Shown: piece after piece, positions 34,713-45,477 of the stretch | How the letters are laid out: every line of letters begins with the position of its first letter | How positions within the stretch are numbered: position 1 is the stretch's first letter | Source of the DNA: Pictodentalium vernedei | Lineage: Eukaryota; Mollusca; Scaphopoda; Dentaliida; Dentaliidae | Direction of reading: 5' to 3' | Assembly: GCA_031216915.1 (NCBI GenBank) | Contig: CM062292.1 | Span: forward strand, 200,157,262 to 200,221,261 | Length of the DNA: 64,000 nucleotides | Position numbers and translations under genes: made by a program | Notes under the pieces: generated by a model | What the model saw: the letters and a program-made list of their open reading frames with translations, nothing else | What the model was told of the DNA's origin: nothing | Database searches by the model: none

Positions 34713-35155
34713 CATGATGGATATCCTTGTAACAACATTGTCATAGCACACATGATCTCCAATTACAAAATAATTAAAAAAATAAAAAATAAAATTATTA
34801 TTATAATTATTATAATGAAAAATGAAATAATGAAAAAACACTGTTACTTTTTTTCCTGTTGTATTATTATAATTGTTACTTTTTTCCTGTTTCTTTTTTT
34901 CCGTTTCTTTTTTTCCTGTTACTTTTTTTCCTGTTACTTTTTTTCCTACATTCGACCTAATTGCAGTTCATCTGAGAGGGTGCAGCAGTATACTATCTGG
35001 TATAGAAATGCATTTGTTTCCAAGCACTTTGAACATTCAACTTCCTTCTTCATCGTGGAAAATAAAAATCTTACCTTTTGGATAGCTCTTTTTTCCTTCC
35101 TGAAATAATAACACCATGTCTAAATATTTCTGTCTTCACTCTAGCAACAGTGTAA

Positions 35156-35412
35156 TTAACTGATTGAGTGCTGGAAGCCCATATTGGGGCTTCACTCTTA
35201 AGTAGAGGTAGTGCAACATAAAGTCTTCAAATTCTGTGGATGTACTTCATATTATCTCCAAAGTGAAATTATTTCATCTGTATGGATCTGCATTGTTGTA
35301 ATTTATGGGAGAGTGCCCCCCCCCACCCCCCCACCCCCCATAAAATGTAACAAGGTAAAGACATGTAAACAAATGTTGATGACTAAAAATAATTTAGTAC
35401 TCTACCAGTTAA
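35156..35412. mobile_element. C-family TTAA element (C2)
   Basis: TTAACTGATTGAGTGCTGGA to TTTAGTACTCTACCAGTTAA. The centre GGGAGAGTGCC has run out into poly-C (about 35317-35339), unlike copy C4, where the palindrome is intact. Confidence 0.75.
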
Positions 35413-35848
35413 CAAAGCTTTCAGATTTCATCTTGAAAACTTTGCCAGAGTAAACTTGGATTGCTCATTCGCAATTCAGTTTGCTTTTAATCAATATTGA
35501 AGGTCAGTGGCACATCATAAAACAAGGACCAATAGTATACTCATTCTCCCTGTCAGACCATACCATTAGTAACCACCATTGTGAGAATAAAAATGATTAA
35601 ACATAACTTTATCATATTACTTGCAATACTCACATTGCATATACTGTGTGACAGCCTTTCAGTAGACAGCTTACCTTTGAGATTACTGACAACTAGTTGG
35701 TTTCCCAATTTTTTGTGCTTTTTGAGATCTTATCATCATGATGTTAATTTTTTAACTTTCTGTCTTAAGATGCTACATCAGCAATATTTTAAAACAAAAT
35801 TCCCAATGCATACAGATTATTGTGATGGATCTTTTAATAATTTTTAGT
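35413..35848. other. Intron 6 stretch, nothing recognised
   Basis: AT-rich unique-looking sequence between C2 and the LINE-containing block. Confidence 0.4.
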
Positions 35849-36037
35849 TTAACTCCTTTGAATACTACAAGATTTTAGACAACTTTCTAGGCATTATAAC
35901 ATGCCATATGCGTGACTAAGTATTGTTTTTTTAGTCAGGTCTATTTATATTGGTAGCTACAACACTGGAGTTAATAATAATAATAATAACTCTTTGGCCA
36001 GCCGCTGATTCGTCGCGGTCCTCATAAGAGAAGGCCA

Positions 36038-39000
36038 TCATTCCCCCTGCACCCCACCCCCTCTTCCCCTCCTCTCCTCCCAGCATTCAGATATAAACTG
36101 CTTAATAGTGTCCCTCACTTCCTCTTTTTCAGTTTCTTCAATAAGCATTCCTACCCTCTCCCTCGTGTCCCCCTTCAGCCATCTATCCTTTGTTTCTTCA
36201 CCCCACTTCTGCATTATTCTTCCAGTAAATTTTATTCTATGAGGTATATACTGTGGGCATTCCAAGAGAAAATGTTCCAGGGTCTCCACTACTCCAGAGT
36301 GGCACATTTGGCATCCCTTTTCCCCATCTCTCCCAATTTTTCCCCGAAGCTCCAGTGATCTTGATCTCAGTTTGAACAGCAGTGACCCTCCAAAGGTGCC
36401 ATCTAGGTACTTCTCAAAAGCTGGCTTTTCTTTATATTGTAACCCCTGCAGTGATCTTTTCACGCTAACCCCTGCTCGCCAGTTTCGATTGCAGTCTTCC
36501 ATGACTCTCTCTTTGACAAACCTTTTGCCTTCTTTCATTCCTACTTCTATGTTTGTGACCTCTATAGAGTAATTGTCCATTAGTTCCCTCACATGTTTTG
36601 ACCACCCCGTTTCTATATTAGAATTCCAAATGGTATCGAGCATCAATTTACACCACCGGTTGTCAGGCAGGTTTCTCAAGTAGTTAAAGTAACACAGTTT
36701 TCCCAAATCTACCCTGTCCTTGATTTTCATCCACCCAAGCTCCCCCCTTACTGCTTCCAAAGCTGCAGCATTACTCGACCCTGTTATCCATCTGCCGGCA
36801 TCATTCTGAGTACTTTCCAACTTCTTAACAACGGTTTGGTTTAATGGAATCACGTCCGTGCCATACGTTATACTTGGTAAACCCACCCTCTCCCACAGTG
36901 TTTTCCCCACAAAGACCTTATTGAAACTATTTTTCCCTAAAAGTTTTAGTTGGTTCAGAATTCTTTTCCCCTTCAGAATCAGTTTGGCTGAGTAATTTCT
37001 GTACACCCCTCTTCCCGTTATATTTATGCTTACCCCTAGATACTCATACTCTCCCGTTTCTCCTACAGTGATTTGTTTGCTTTCCCCTTCGGGGATTGAG
37101 AACTCCCCCACTCTCCATCTCTTCGTCATATCTACCTTGCGTCCAACGGGTATTACCTTGCTTTTATTTTCATTTAGTTCGAGCCGCCAAGTGTTCCCAT
37201 ATCTACCAACAATTTCCAGCAGTTTCTCTAGCCCCTGTTCAGTTCTAGACATTAACACCATGTCGTCCGCAAAGAATAAGCCTGGTATCTTTATGTCTCC
37301 AACATTTACCCCCTCCGCACTCTGAAATAGTTCGTCCCCTAAATCTTTAACATACAATGCAAACAAAATCGGTGAAAAGATACACCCCTGCTTGAGGCCT
37401 ATATCCATAGGGACTCGTTTTGTAGTGATACTCCCTAGACTGAGTTGGCTTTGCACATCTGTATACAGTGCTTTCATGATTCCCACAAAGTCACCCCCCA
37501 GTCCGATGCCCTCGAGCTTTCGCCACATACCTTCCCTCCACACTCGGTCGTACGCTTTTTTCACATCTAGAAATGCCAGAAACATCTTTTTCTTTTCAGC
37601 CTTTGTTGATTCTATCAGTTGGGTGAGTGTAAATAGGTGATCAGTGACTCTTCGTCCTTTCCTGAAACCATTTTGAATTTCTCCTAAAAAACCTTTCTCT
37701 TCTATAACTTCCTCTAGTCTACCGTATATGACCTTACAGAATACTTTTCCGATGTTACTACTAACTGATATCCCCCTATAGTTATCTAGAACTTCCTTAT
37801 CCCCCTTTTTGTGTATGAACGACACCTTACTTTCCCTCCACTCTCTGGGGACCTCTTGCTTTCGCAGAGCCAGGTTGAAAAGGTTTGTCAGGACTTCAAT
37901 AAGTGCCTCCCCTCCATTTTTGAGGAATTTGTTCGGAATTTCATCAGTCCCTCCCGCTTTACCATTTTTTAATTTCGAGACCACGTTCCGCACTTCTTCT
38001 GCCGTTATTTCGCTACATACACGATTGGATAGGTTCTCCTCCACCAGTGTATTTCTTTTTGGTGGGGACCCACTGCCCCATCGCCTATCGTTTATCTTTT
38101 CCCAGTGCTTGACTAACTCTGAAGCGATACGGCCTTTATCTTCTGTACTTTCCCCATCCACTTTGATACTCTGCACACTACTTTTCCCCCGTTTATTTAC
38201 CCAGTTCCAAAATACGTTTGAGCTCGAACCCCCCGTTTTCTTTATTGTTCTGGCAAGACTGCAATTGCGCTCCTTCCTATTATTATCCTTTATCTCATTC
38301 ACCTTTTTCCGTGCCAGTTCATATTCTCCTTTCATTAGTCTCGTATCATTGTTATCCACCCCTTTAAGCTTCCTACTTCTTCTGTAAGCAGCGCATTTTA
38401 CCTTCCTTTCTTTTATAGCCTTTTTCAGTCCCTCGTTAACCCTGTATCCAAGCTCTCTCGTTGGGACCCTCACCCTTCCTATACACTCCTTCCCTGCCTC
38501 TGTTAGGCTATTTACTATGCCATCTGAAATACTCTGGACATTTGCATCCCTAGGTATACATTCAAGATTTGGTTTTAGTTTTTCCCGAAACTGCTTCCAG
38601 TCGACTCCTTGTTTTAGTCCCCAAACTTCCTTGAAGGTATTTCTGTCTCTATTCGTCTTTTTGCCCATAATCTTAACTGTTATCAGGTTGTGATCACTAC
38701 CCAAGTCATTTTTTCCCTCGTCATCTATTTCTACATCTATAACCTCCCTCCATATGCTAATGTCAGTGAGTATATAATCAATTATTGTTTTCTTATCGTT
38801 CCTCTCCCAGGTCCATTTACCCTTACATTTCGCATCCCTGTTCAGGATCTTTAAACCAAGCTCTTTTGATAGGTCCAACATCTTCCTCCCATTCGTGTTA
38901 ATTTTCCCATCACCTCCCTGTATGCCCTCCTCCTTATCCCCGATGTGCCCATTGAAGTCCCCCATTAGGACAATACTGAACCCTCTGCTCCCAAGCTCTG

Positions 39001-39472
39001 TGATATTCGATCTAAGAGTTGTATATATTGAATCATTCCACTCGGGCTTACTTCCCTCCACTGCTAAGTATACAACACCAACGGCAACACTCCTGCTTCC
39101 TAACTTGATTTTTGCCCAGACTATTTCGTTGGATACTGGAATCTGAGTCCTTGCTTCTGTGAGATCTGTAATCAATGAGGGCTGTAATTCCTCTTTAGCG
39201 TAGATGCCAACACCCCCACCCCGTTTCTGACCCTCAGTTCGCCCAGCTCCTATCCACACGCAACCCTTCATCTGATCAACCCGCTCATCCCGTCGTATCC
39301 ACGTCTCACTTAGACCCATTATATCAAAGTCTCCTTCGTCCATCATTGTTGATATTTCGCTTACTTTCTTGTGCAGACCCTGGATGTTGCAGTACCCAAA
39401 CTTAATGAATCTTTGTTTTTTTGTCATCACTGGCACATTATTATAACCCTGGTATGTCCCTGTATTGTGCAT
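36038..39472 (-). CDS. LINE ORF2: AP endonuclease, reverse transcriptase
   Basis: Open frame of 1144 codons. Endonuclease/exonuclease/phosphatase domain at residues about 22-270 with the expected catalytic set: N29 (GYCNIQGL), E56 (GLSETWI), D172/N174 (MGDFNGHIG), D232 (IIDYILTD), D260/H261 (GSDHNLI). Reverse transcriptase at about 500-790: SFIHKKGDKEVLDNYRGI, NGFRKGRRVTDHLF, D636 in FLDVKKAYDRVW, GLKQGCIFSPILF, and the FADD box with D736/D737. The C-terminus has a Cys/His knuckle (CQMCHSG..EHFLLECP). It nicks target DNA and primes reverse transcription in cis. No stop or frameshift seen. The frame is open upstream into the end of ORF1, so reinitiation after the ORF1 stop is possible; ATG at 39472 is the first methionine noted. 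Confidence 0.9.
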   Translation of the reverse strand: MHNTGTYQGYNNVPVMTKKQRFIKFGYCNIQGLHKKVSEISTMMDEGDFDIMGLSETWIRRDERVDQMKGCVWIGAGRTEGQKRGGGVGIYAKEELQPSLITDLTEARTQIPVSNEIVWAKIKLGSRSVAVGVVYLAVEGSKPEWNDSIYTTLRSNITELGSRGFSIVLMGDFNGHIGDKEEGIQGGDGKINTNGRKMLDLSKELGLKILNRDAKCKGKWTWERNDKKTIIDYILTDISIWREVIDVEIDDEGKNDLGSDHNLITVKIMGKKTNRDRNTFKEVWGLKQGVDWKQFREKLKPNLECIPRDANVQSISDGIVNSLTEAGKECIGRVRVPTRELGYRVNEGLKKAIKERKVKCAAYRRSRKLKGVDNNDTRLMKGEYELARKKVNEIKDNNRKERNCSLARTIKKTGGSSSNVFWNWVNKRGKSSVQSIKVDGESTEDKGRIASELVKHWEKINDRRWGSGSPPKRNTLVEENLSNRVCSEITAEEVRNVVSKLKNGKAGGTDEIPNKFLKNGGEALIEVLTNLFNLALRKQEVPREWRESKVSFIHKKGDKEVLDNYRGISVSSNIGKVFCKVIYGRLEEVIEEKGFLGEIQNGFRKGRRVTDHLFTLTQLIESTKAEKKKMFLAFLDVKKAYDRVWREGMWRKLEGIGLGGDFVGIMKALYTDVQSQLSLGSITTKRVPMDIGLKQGCIFSPILFALYVKDLGDELFQSAEGVNVGDIKIPGLFFADDMVLMSRTEQGLEKLLEIVGRYGNTWRLELNENKSKVIPVGRKVDMTKRWRVGEFSIPEGESKQITVGETGEYEYLGVSINITGRGVYRNYSAKLILKGKRILNQLKLLGKNSFNKVFVGKTLWERVGLPSITYGTDVIPLNQTVVKKLESTQNDAGRWITGSSNAAALEAVRGELGWMKIKDRVDLGKLCYFNYLRNLPDNRWCKLMLDTIWNSNIETGWSKHVRELMDNYSIEVTNIEVGMKEGKRFVKERVMEDCNRNWRAGVSVKRSLQGLQYKEKPAFEKYLDGTFGGSLLFKLRSRSLELRGKIGRDGEKGCQMCHSGVVETLEHFLLECPQYIPHRIKFTGRIMQKWGEETKDRWLKGDTRERVGMLIEETEKEEVRDTIKQFISECWEERRGRGGGVQGE

Positions 39473-39516
39473 GTTTGTTGTTCTTCCTATGTTCCCAGCA
39501 TTTGTGCCACTCTGGG

Positions 39517-40995
39517 TTACCGGCTGTGGTCCCCTACCCCCCTTTTCTCCAAAAAAGGCCCAGCCACCTGTAAGATTTTTTGGCCCAACAGGTCTGTACC
39601 CATCCTACTTAAATGCAATCCGTCTCGCCCATACAACTCTCCTTGTCCCCAGAATGAATCCCAGTGGTCAATGAAATGTACTCCCAAGTCTTTGCAGTGC
39701 TCTCCCAGCTCCTCGTTTAGTGCCATAATCCGCGAGTTCCTCTCATTCCCACCACCCATAACGGGGAGCACCCCTGAAACGATGATCCGAGCATTCCTGC
39801 TAAGTAGCTTACTAATTAGGTCCTTGTATGTGTCCACCAAACGAACTGATTTCCTCTCCCTGATGTTATTGGACCCCACATGTAATACCACTACCGGATC
39901 AGGCCCCGACCCAGCTACAATACCGTCCACTCTATCCCTCAGGTCCTCCACTTTAGCCCCCGGAAAGCACAGAACTGTTCTATTTTTACTGTCCGGACCA
40001 CAGACAACCTTGTCGATCCCCCGAACTATGCTACTTCCCGCAACCACCAACTTACTTTTGGACCTCGCCCTATTTATCTCCTCTAGTCTCCTATTGTTTA
40101 CAGCGTCCTCTTCCTCTCCAACAGCCCCACTTGGAATCAATATCGGTATCGGTATCTTTGACCTAGGATTACTCCTATCCTTGTCCCTCCGTCTCTTTCC
40201 AGGCCCTGAGCTACCTGGACTACTCCCCTGGTCTTCCCCCGGATCCCTCCTCCTTTTTCCTGGCCTAGACCCCAAGCTACTATCTGTTGCAACTACCTCC
40301 ATCTCCCCCTCTGTCTCTTCCGAATCGAGCACATCAAATCTGTTTCTGGTGCTGCACTCCCCACTGCCTTTGGACTTTACACCCCTATCTACCTGCTTCT
40401 CTGGCCCCCCTTTCCTACCACTTTTGATAGTCCACGCCAAACGCTTTACAGCATTGCTCCGGCCTGGGCCCCCCTCATCTGTCCTACGTACTTTTCTAGC
40501 AGCCCCCACCTCATCACCTACCTCATTCACATCAAAGGTTCTACCCCCATGTTTCCTCTTGGAACCACCGACAACCTTCCATCCTTCTCGGAAAGCCACT
40601 TTCACAGGCGTAACTCCAGACAGCCCCGCCCTACCAAGTTTTCCCTTCAGCTCAGCAATCTCCCCCTCAAACTTAACAATTGTCTCAAGTAGGCGGAGGA
40701 TTTCCTGACAGTTTGCACATACCTCTCCACATCCCACCGAGCGACAGTCCCCATACATCATAGAACACTGTTTACAAACTTCAAGCCCAATATCGCCATC
40801 GGTGGCCCCACCAACCCGGCTCCGACCGACACCCCCAGTGACCTCTGTCTGCACACCAATACTTACCCCGTTGGCACCGTTGACCTGGACCGCGATATTA
40901 CACGAATTAACCTCCATACTTACCTCCGTCTGAACAGACTTGCTCGCCATCATCAAGACAAAATTACGCGATCGGACAGGGAAAACTGTACACAC
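39517..40995 (-). CDS. LINE ORF1: Cys cluster, coiled coil and SGNH esterase
   Basis: Open frame of 492 codons; the true start may be MASKSVQTEV at residue 16. A six-cysteine cluster (C74, C77, C84, C89, C93, C96) resembles a small zinc/PHD-like finger and is followed by a short coiled coil (about 98-122). A basic, Gly/Ser-rich middle contains two GKRRRD repeats. Residues about 316-480 form an SGNH hydrolase: Ser in VVAGSSIVRG (321/322), Gly in PGAKVEDL, Asn in HVGSNN (376/377), Asp458 and His461 in GRDGLHLS. From family knowledge, ORF1 esterases of this sort occur in CR1/L2 LINEs and are thought to act in RNP or membrane association. It ends 44 bases before the ORF2 ATG. Confidence 0.85.
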   Translation of the reverse strand: MCTVFPVRSRNFVLMMASKSVQTEVSMEVNSCNIAVQVNGANGVSIGVQTEVTGGVGRSRVGGATDGDIGLEVCKQCSMMYGDCRSVGCGEVCANCQEILRLLETIVKFEGEIAELKGKLGRAGLSGVTPVKVAFREGWKVVGGSKRKHGGRTFDVNEVGDEVGAARKVRRTDEGGPGRSNAVKRLAWTIKSGRKGGPEKQVDRGVKSKGSGECSTRNRFDVLDSEETEGEMEVVATDSSLGSRPGKRRRDPGEDQGSSPGSSGPGKRRRDKDRSNPRSKIPIPILIPSGAVGEEEDAVNNRRLEEINRARSKSKLVVAGSSIVRGIDKVVCGPDSKNRTVLCFPGAKVEDLRDRVDGIVAGSGPDPVVVLHVGSNNIRERKSVRLVDTYKDLISKLLSRNARIIVSGVLPVMGGGNERNSRIMALNEELGEHCKDLGVHFIDHWDSFWGQGELYGRDGLHLSRMGTDLLGQKILQVAGPFLEKRGVGDHSR

Positions 40996-41410
40996 GCGAC
41001 AAAAGGCAACACGACGAACCGTTCGACAACTTAGCGCTCACGGTTTTATTTAAGACCTCCTAACTTTGTCCCAGTTACTATACTAAACTAACTCCCCACA
41101 AATTTGAATAAAATAACCTGAAAATGAAATATATATGATTAGTAAACAATAAAAATACTTAATTTCGATTCGTAACCAAGGAGACTTCTTCTGTGTACTT
41201 GCGGATCGAGAGTTATATGTTGTTCTTCATCCAAATAACTCTGATTATTGATTGCTACTTGAAATTTTCACAGGCTGGAATTGAGTTCTGAAGGGTTAAC
41301 CTTTTACATAACAAATCAGCCATCTCTGAATTGCACTATAACTCTTCAAAATGTATCTTGGTACACTGTTGTTGAACCACTTACTGTGGTATACCAGTTT
41401 ATTTTTGTTT

Positions 41411-41851
41411 TAAAGTGGAAGTTGTTAATTGAATAGCCACTTCGTGAGAGAAAAATATTCAATTAACAAGAGTATTTTATTAACCCGGATTTGCTCATTT
41501 TTGTACTTTCTGGTGATAAATTGAACATTTAATAGATTGTATATATTTTTTAGAACTCTTGGGGCTCAATCAAGCAAGATATAATAGATCAACTGCCTAT
41601 ATTGTATGTGCTGTGCTCAAATAGGCTATAGACATGAGGAATTTGGGGGTTGTTGGGAGTAATTCTTTGATAGATCACAAGATATTTTATTCAATTAACA
41701 GGAGTTTACTCTATAACCTGTATGCAATTAACAGGTCAAATTTGTACTATAGGTACAATAAATGGTTTGGAGTTTGTAAGTTATATATAATTAACAAGTT
41801 TATTCAATAAGAAGATATCCAGTTAAGTGGGCTCCACCATATATCGTGTAT
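41411..41851. mobile_element. E-family TA element (E4)
   Basis: TTAAAGTGGAAGTTGTTAAT to TTAAGTGGGCTCCACCATA; interior AATTAACAAGAGTATTTTAT and ACTCTATAACCTGTATGCAA match E3. Confidence 0.65.
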
Positions 41852-42030
41852 CATGGTGATGGAAACTGTTGTTTTCTTTCATCAAAATGTAACCCAATAT
41901 TCCTCATTGGAATGGGCCTATCAAGCACCTTCCACTGAACAGTTATGTGCTATTTTCAGGAAGAAAGATTTGTAAAACTGTGGTAGGAAGACACTGAATC
42001 TGTTGTCTACAACATGTGTCAACTAAAGTG

Positions 42031-42271
42031 TTAACCCCTTACCTAATAAATTAGCTATATCTGCCCACTTAATTTACAAACTGAGCAGCTGAAAAAAAAA
42101 GTTTAAAAAATGTCAACAAAACCATATCATATGACCCCTCATTAGAATGATCTTGTCAAGCCCGTTTGATGAAGGTCACATAGTATGGTTACGTTGAATA
42201 TTTTTTTAATTTCAAAAACTGGTATTTAAAATAATAAATTTTAATATTGTGGGCTTTGGGAAGAGGGTTGA
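42031..42271. mobile_element. A-family TTAA element (A5), degraded right end
   Basis: TTAACCCCTTACCTAATAAA with hairpin centre CATATGACCCCTCATTAGAA; the right end GGGAAGAGGGTTGA has lost TTAA. It ends about 50 bases before coding exon 7. Confidence 0.6.
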
Positions 42272-42319
42272 AATCTTGCATGAAATGCCTACATCTTTGA
42301 AGTAATGTTTCCATTTTAG

Positions 42320-42443
42320 GTTTCACAAGCAGAATATTTTGAAACTGAGTATAACAATCTGAAGCATGAAAACTTCTGTCTTAGAAAACAACTGGAGCAA
42401 CAAAAACAAGCAGCAGTTTTGACTAAAAAGAATAATAAACCAG
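42320..42443 (+). CDS. KIF28P: Kinesin-3 tail, coding exon 7 of 9 (coiled coil)
   Basis: Between TCCATTTTAG and GTATAC; phase 0 in, phase 1 out. 41 codons: VSQAEYFETEYNNLKHEN, then FCLRKQLEQQKQAAV and TKKNNKP. The heptad-like spacing (Y..L..E...L...L) predicts a short coiled coil, as found near the C-terminus of KLP-6/KIF28-type kinesins. A PH domain, as in KIF1/unc-104, does not follow. Confidence 0.8.
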
Positions 42444-42636
42444 GTATACTTTATCATAACTTTTAGGAAATATAAAAAATGGAATTACTCTTGTTTATGT
42501 TCACTTGATTGAAACTAAATTCCAATTTTCAGTATCTAATGTAACAGATGTCAGATGAACTGAACCGCCTTAAATTTTTGGTTGGAACACATGATCTGTT
42601 CCACAGTTCTCTGTAACAGTGATGGAATAAAATCTG

Positions 42637-43735
42637 TGTATATCAGACATGTTAACTCTCCTGGAATGTCCGGGAAAATCCCGAAAATTCGGTGTAGTTC
42701 CTGGCCTCCCAGACGGTAATCAGTTTTGAACCCAAAATCCCAGAGAACAACAGTTGAATATTTCTTTCCCATTGTAACTTATGTAAAACGTTCAGAGTCA
42801 AATCACATGCATTTCAAACTCTGGTAAGAAGCAGTAAAATATGGATTTAAATTAAATTTATTCAAGAAAAGGGTATTTTATGATATATTTTTCAACTGTG
42901 TTCATGTTTATTTCATGATCAGTGTACGAGTGTCGAAGTGAAAATAGGTGACTTACTTTCCAGAAATTGAAAACTCCACCCTCAATGCAGTTTTTTGGTA
43001 AATAAAATATATGAAAAGGAATTAAATAATATATATTTATTTATTTATTTATTTATAAAATAGCTTTAATCCTCATCCCTTTTCCAAATCAAAACATAAA
43101 CAACACCTTGACTTCAACTATTTAACACAGTTTAAAAATAGGTTAAAGTCGCTTAGGATGCCAAAAAATTATGGCTGCATATTTATACACAGTGGACTTA
43201 TTTTCTAACACTACATTTATTCCGTTGTGCTGACTACAGAACTGTTGGCCGTCTGTACCCAGAAAATTGCGAATGGAATTAAAAAAAAAGAAAATCTTTC
43301 AATGATGAAAAGATAAGTTTTGTGCACAGCACAAGCGTCCACACATGCAAGAAAGATTTTTCCAAGTACTAATCTTCTTGCAGTAACTGAGCATTAGGAC
43401 ATCTTTTCCTGTTAACATTTCCAGACTTGGTAAATTATTAGCTTAGTACACTTTGATAAAAGCAACCCACAGGTGTGCTCTGTGTGTGTGGGGGGGGAAG
43501 AGGGGGGGTCAAATCAGCAATTATTTTATGATTTTTTATCATAGCATAAATGTATCAGCATAATTGACAACTAGATCTGGATATAACCTGAAGTTAATGG
43601 TGGGCCAGGAGCTGAAAATTCGCAAGTTTTTTCTTTTGTTTTGTCCCCGCGCGAACTTCTCCCTGAAATCCATCCCATTTCCCTGAATATCACTCTCAGG
43701 TTCACTGAAAAATCATTCTGGAGGTTAACATGTCT
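42637..43735. mobile_element. Non-autonomous DNA element with CAGACATGTTAAC ends
   Basis: TATCAGACATGTTAACTCTC at 42640 is mirrored by GAGGTTAACATGTCTGGTGT at 43721-43740. Related blocks (CCTGGAATGTCCGGG near the left; TCCCTGAAATCCATCCC near the right) lie inside. The interior is AT-rich with no transposase. Confidence 0.5.
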
Positions 43736-45477
43736 GGTGTATATAGTATGCCACATGAGTTACGTTCAATCAAAATACATTATATGGTATCGGAAGTAAA
43801 AAGAAATTGAAGTGAAAAAGTGAAACATTATAACAAATTAACAATGGATGAATTAAAACTGCCTGGACATTTAAACTTAGATTGAAATTTAGCTGAAGAC
43901 TGGGAGAAAAGAAAATATTTGATTTATTTCTCACAGCAAGTGGCACAGGGAAAAAAATCAGTGAACGTGCAGTCCTCCACCCTTCTGCATGTGATAGGAG
44001 GTTCACTGGAAATCTACAATACATTTTAATTTGCCAGAGATGATGAAAGAGAGGACCTTATAAAATAATGGACAAAATTCCAACATTATTGCAATCTGAG
44101 AAAAAACCTTACATGGGAGAGACATAAATTTTTCTCCAGAAATCAAGAGACATCAGAGACCTTTGAGCAATATGTCACAGATCTACAAAATAAAGTGAAA
44201 CATTGTGTTTGAAGAGCTGAATGATTGCCCGATTAAAAATAAAATGGCTTGTGGCATTAAAAATGATTCAGTACATGTGAGACTGTTACAAGTGGAAAAC
44301 TTGACATTAACTAAAACCATTGCTGTATGCCCTGCTATTGAAATGAGCAGCTCTCAAATGAAGCCTATAACAACACGATGAGTGACAAGTTGACTGTACA
44401 CAAATTCTCAAAAAAGACACCGGTTAAACAGGTGTCAAAAAGTGATCTTGGAGGCGATAATAAAAAAAAAGTTTTTCGTAAGAAAGCTTATTCCATACAA
44501 CACTGTAATAGGTGTGACAGTTCATATGACATTAATCGATGCCCAGCATTTGGCAAGCAATGCCGCAATTGCCAGAAGGAGAACATTTTTGCTAAAATGT
44601 GTCAGTTGGTCTTGAGAACAGGACATCCTTGGAAAGTTCACAGTAGCAGAGAATGGTGACCTTAAAGAGGATACAGAACTTTTCATTGCCTCGATTCATG
44701 CTATTTCTGGTAATGAGTAAACCAAGAAAGACTGGAACATCCAACTGAAAGTGGGACAATAATTTATCACATTGAAAGTCAATATGGGTGCACAATGTAA
44801 TGTTATTCAAAAATTTACATTTGATACTATAGACTCTCTTGAATTCCAGACCAGTAAAGTTAAGCTTGTGACATATGATAGGAAGGAGCTTGATACAGGC
44901 AGTAAAACTACAGCTGTCAGCAGCTACAATAACAATCAATATAAACTTGAATTCCAAATTATAAACAGAAATGTACCAAATGTTCTAGGTCTGAGCACTA
45001 CAAAAGGCCAAGGGCTCAGCCCAGACATACACACCAGCAGACAATTCACACATCAAATGATGAAATTTGAAATAAATATCCTGATGTTTTTATGGGACTT
45101 GGATGCCTCAGGAGTGAACATCATGAACGCCTTGGATCCATCAGTGCCCCCAGTTGTACATCCACCCTGAAAGGTACCCATTGCTTTGAGAGACAAAACA
45201 AAACATGAATTAGACAGAATGGAATGTCTGGGTGTAATTGAAAAAGTAAATGGACGGTTGGATTGGGTAAACAGTATGGTAACAGACTAATAGTGGTCAA
45301 ACCCAGCAAGCCACACATATGTTTAGACCAAAACATCTAAATGAAGCAATCAAACATGAACATTATCCAATGCCAATAATTAAAGATGTTATATCAAGAT
45401 TGTCAGATGCAAAAGTTTTCAGAAAACTTGATGCAAAATCAGGGTTTTGGCAACTGAAACAAGACAGTCATGCAACT

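Larger units (their letters stand above)
32558..34953 (-). mobile_element. Complete Mutator-like (MULE) transposon with 10-bp target duplication
   Basis: GACCTAATTG stands at 32548-32557 and again at 34954-34963, flanking a 2396-bp element. The ends are inverted: GTAATCGGAAAAAAAGTAAC on the left and, in reverse complement, GAATGTAGGAAAAAAAGTAA on the right. Both termini are built of tandem GTAACAGGAAAAAAA units (32565-32720, 34840-34950). It encodes one FLYWCH/MULE transposase on the minus strand. A 9-11 bp duplication is characteristic of Mutator elements. It lies antisense in intron 6 of the kinesin gene and has a single evident coding break. Confidence 0.9.
35972..41100 (-). mobile_element. 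Apparently full-length LINE (CR1/L2-type) with two intact ORFs
   Basis: Minus-strand element of about 5.1 kb. 5' UTR near 41100-41000, ORF1 40995-39517, ORF2 39472-36038, then a 65-base 3' UTR ending in a (TTA)n tail at about 35972-35990. Codon-rich GC content stands out from the AT-rich surroundings. The exact 5' edge is uncertain. ORF1 esterase plus AP endonuclease/RT ORF2 and a microsatellite tail instead of poly(A) fit the CR1 group. Flanks at 35849 (TTTAACTCCTTTGAATAC) and 41299 (CTGAAGGGTTAA) suggest it landed in a TTAA element. Confidence 0.85.

Noticed and set aside
39371-40708. A 445-codon plus-strand open frame
   Set aside because: It is the antisense of LINE ORF1, Ser/Pro/Leu-rich as expected from a mirror of a basic Gly-rich frame, and has no domain.
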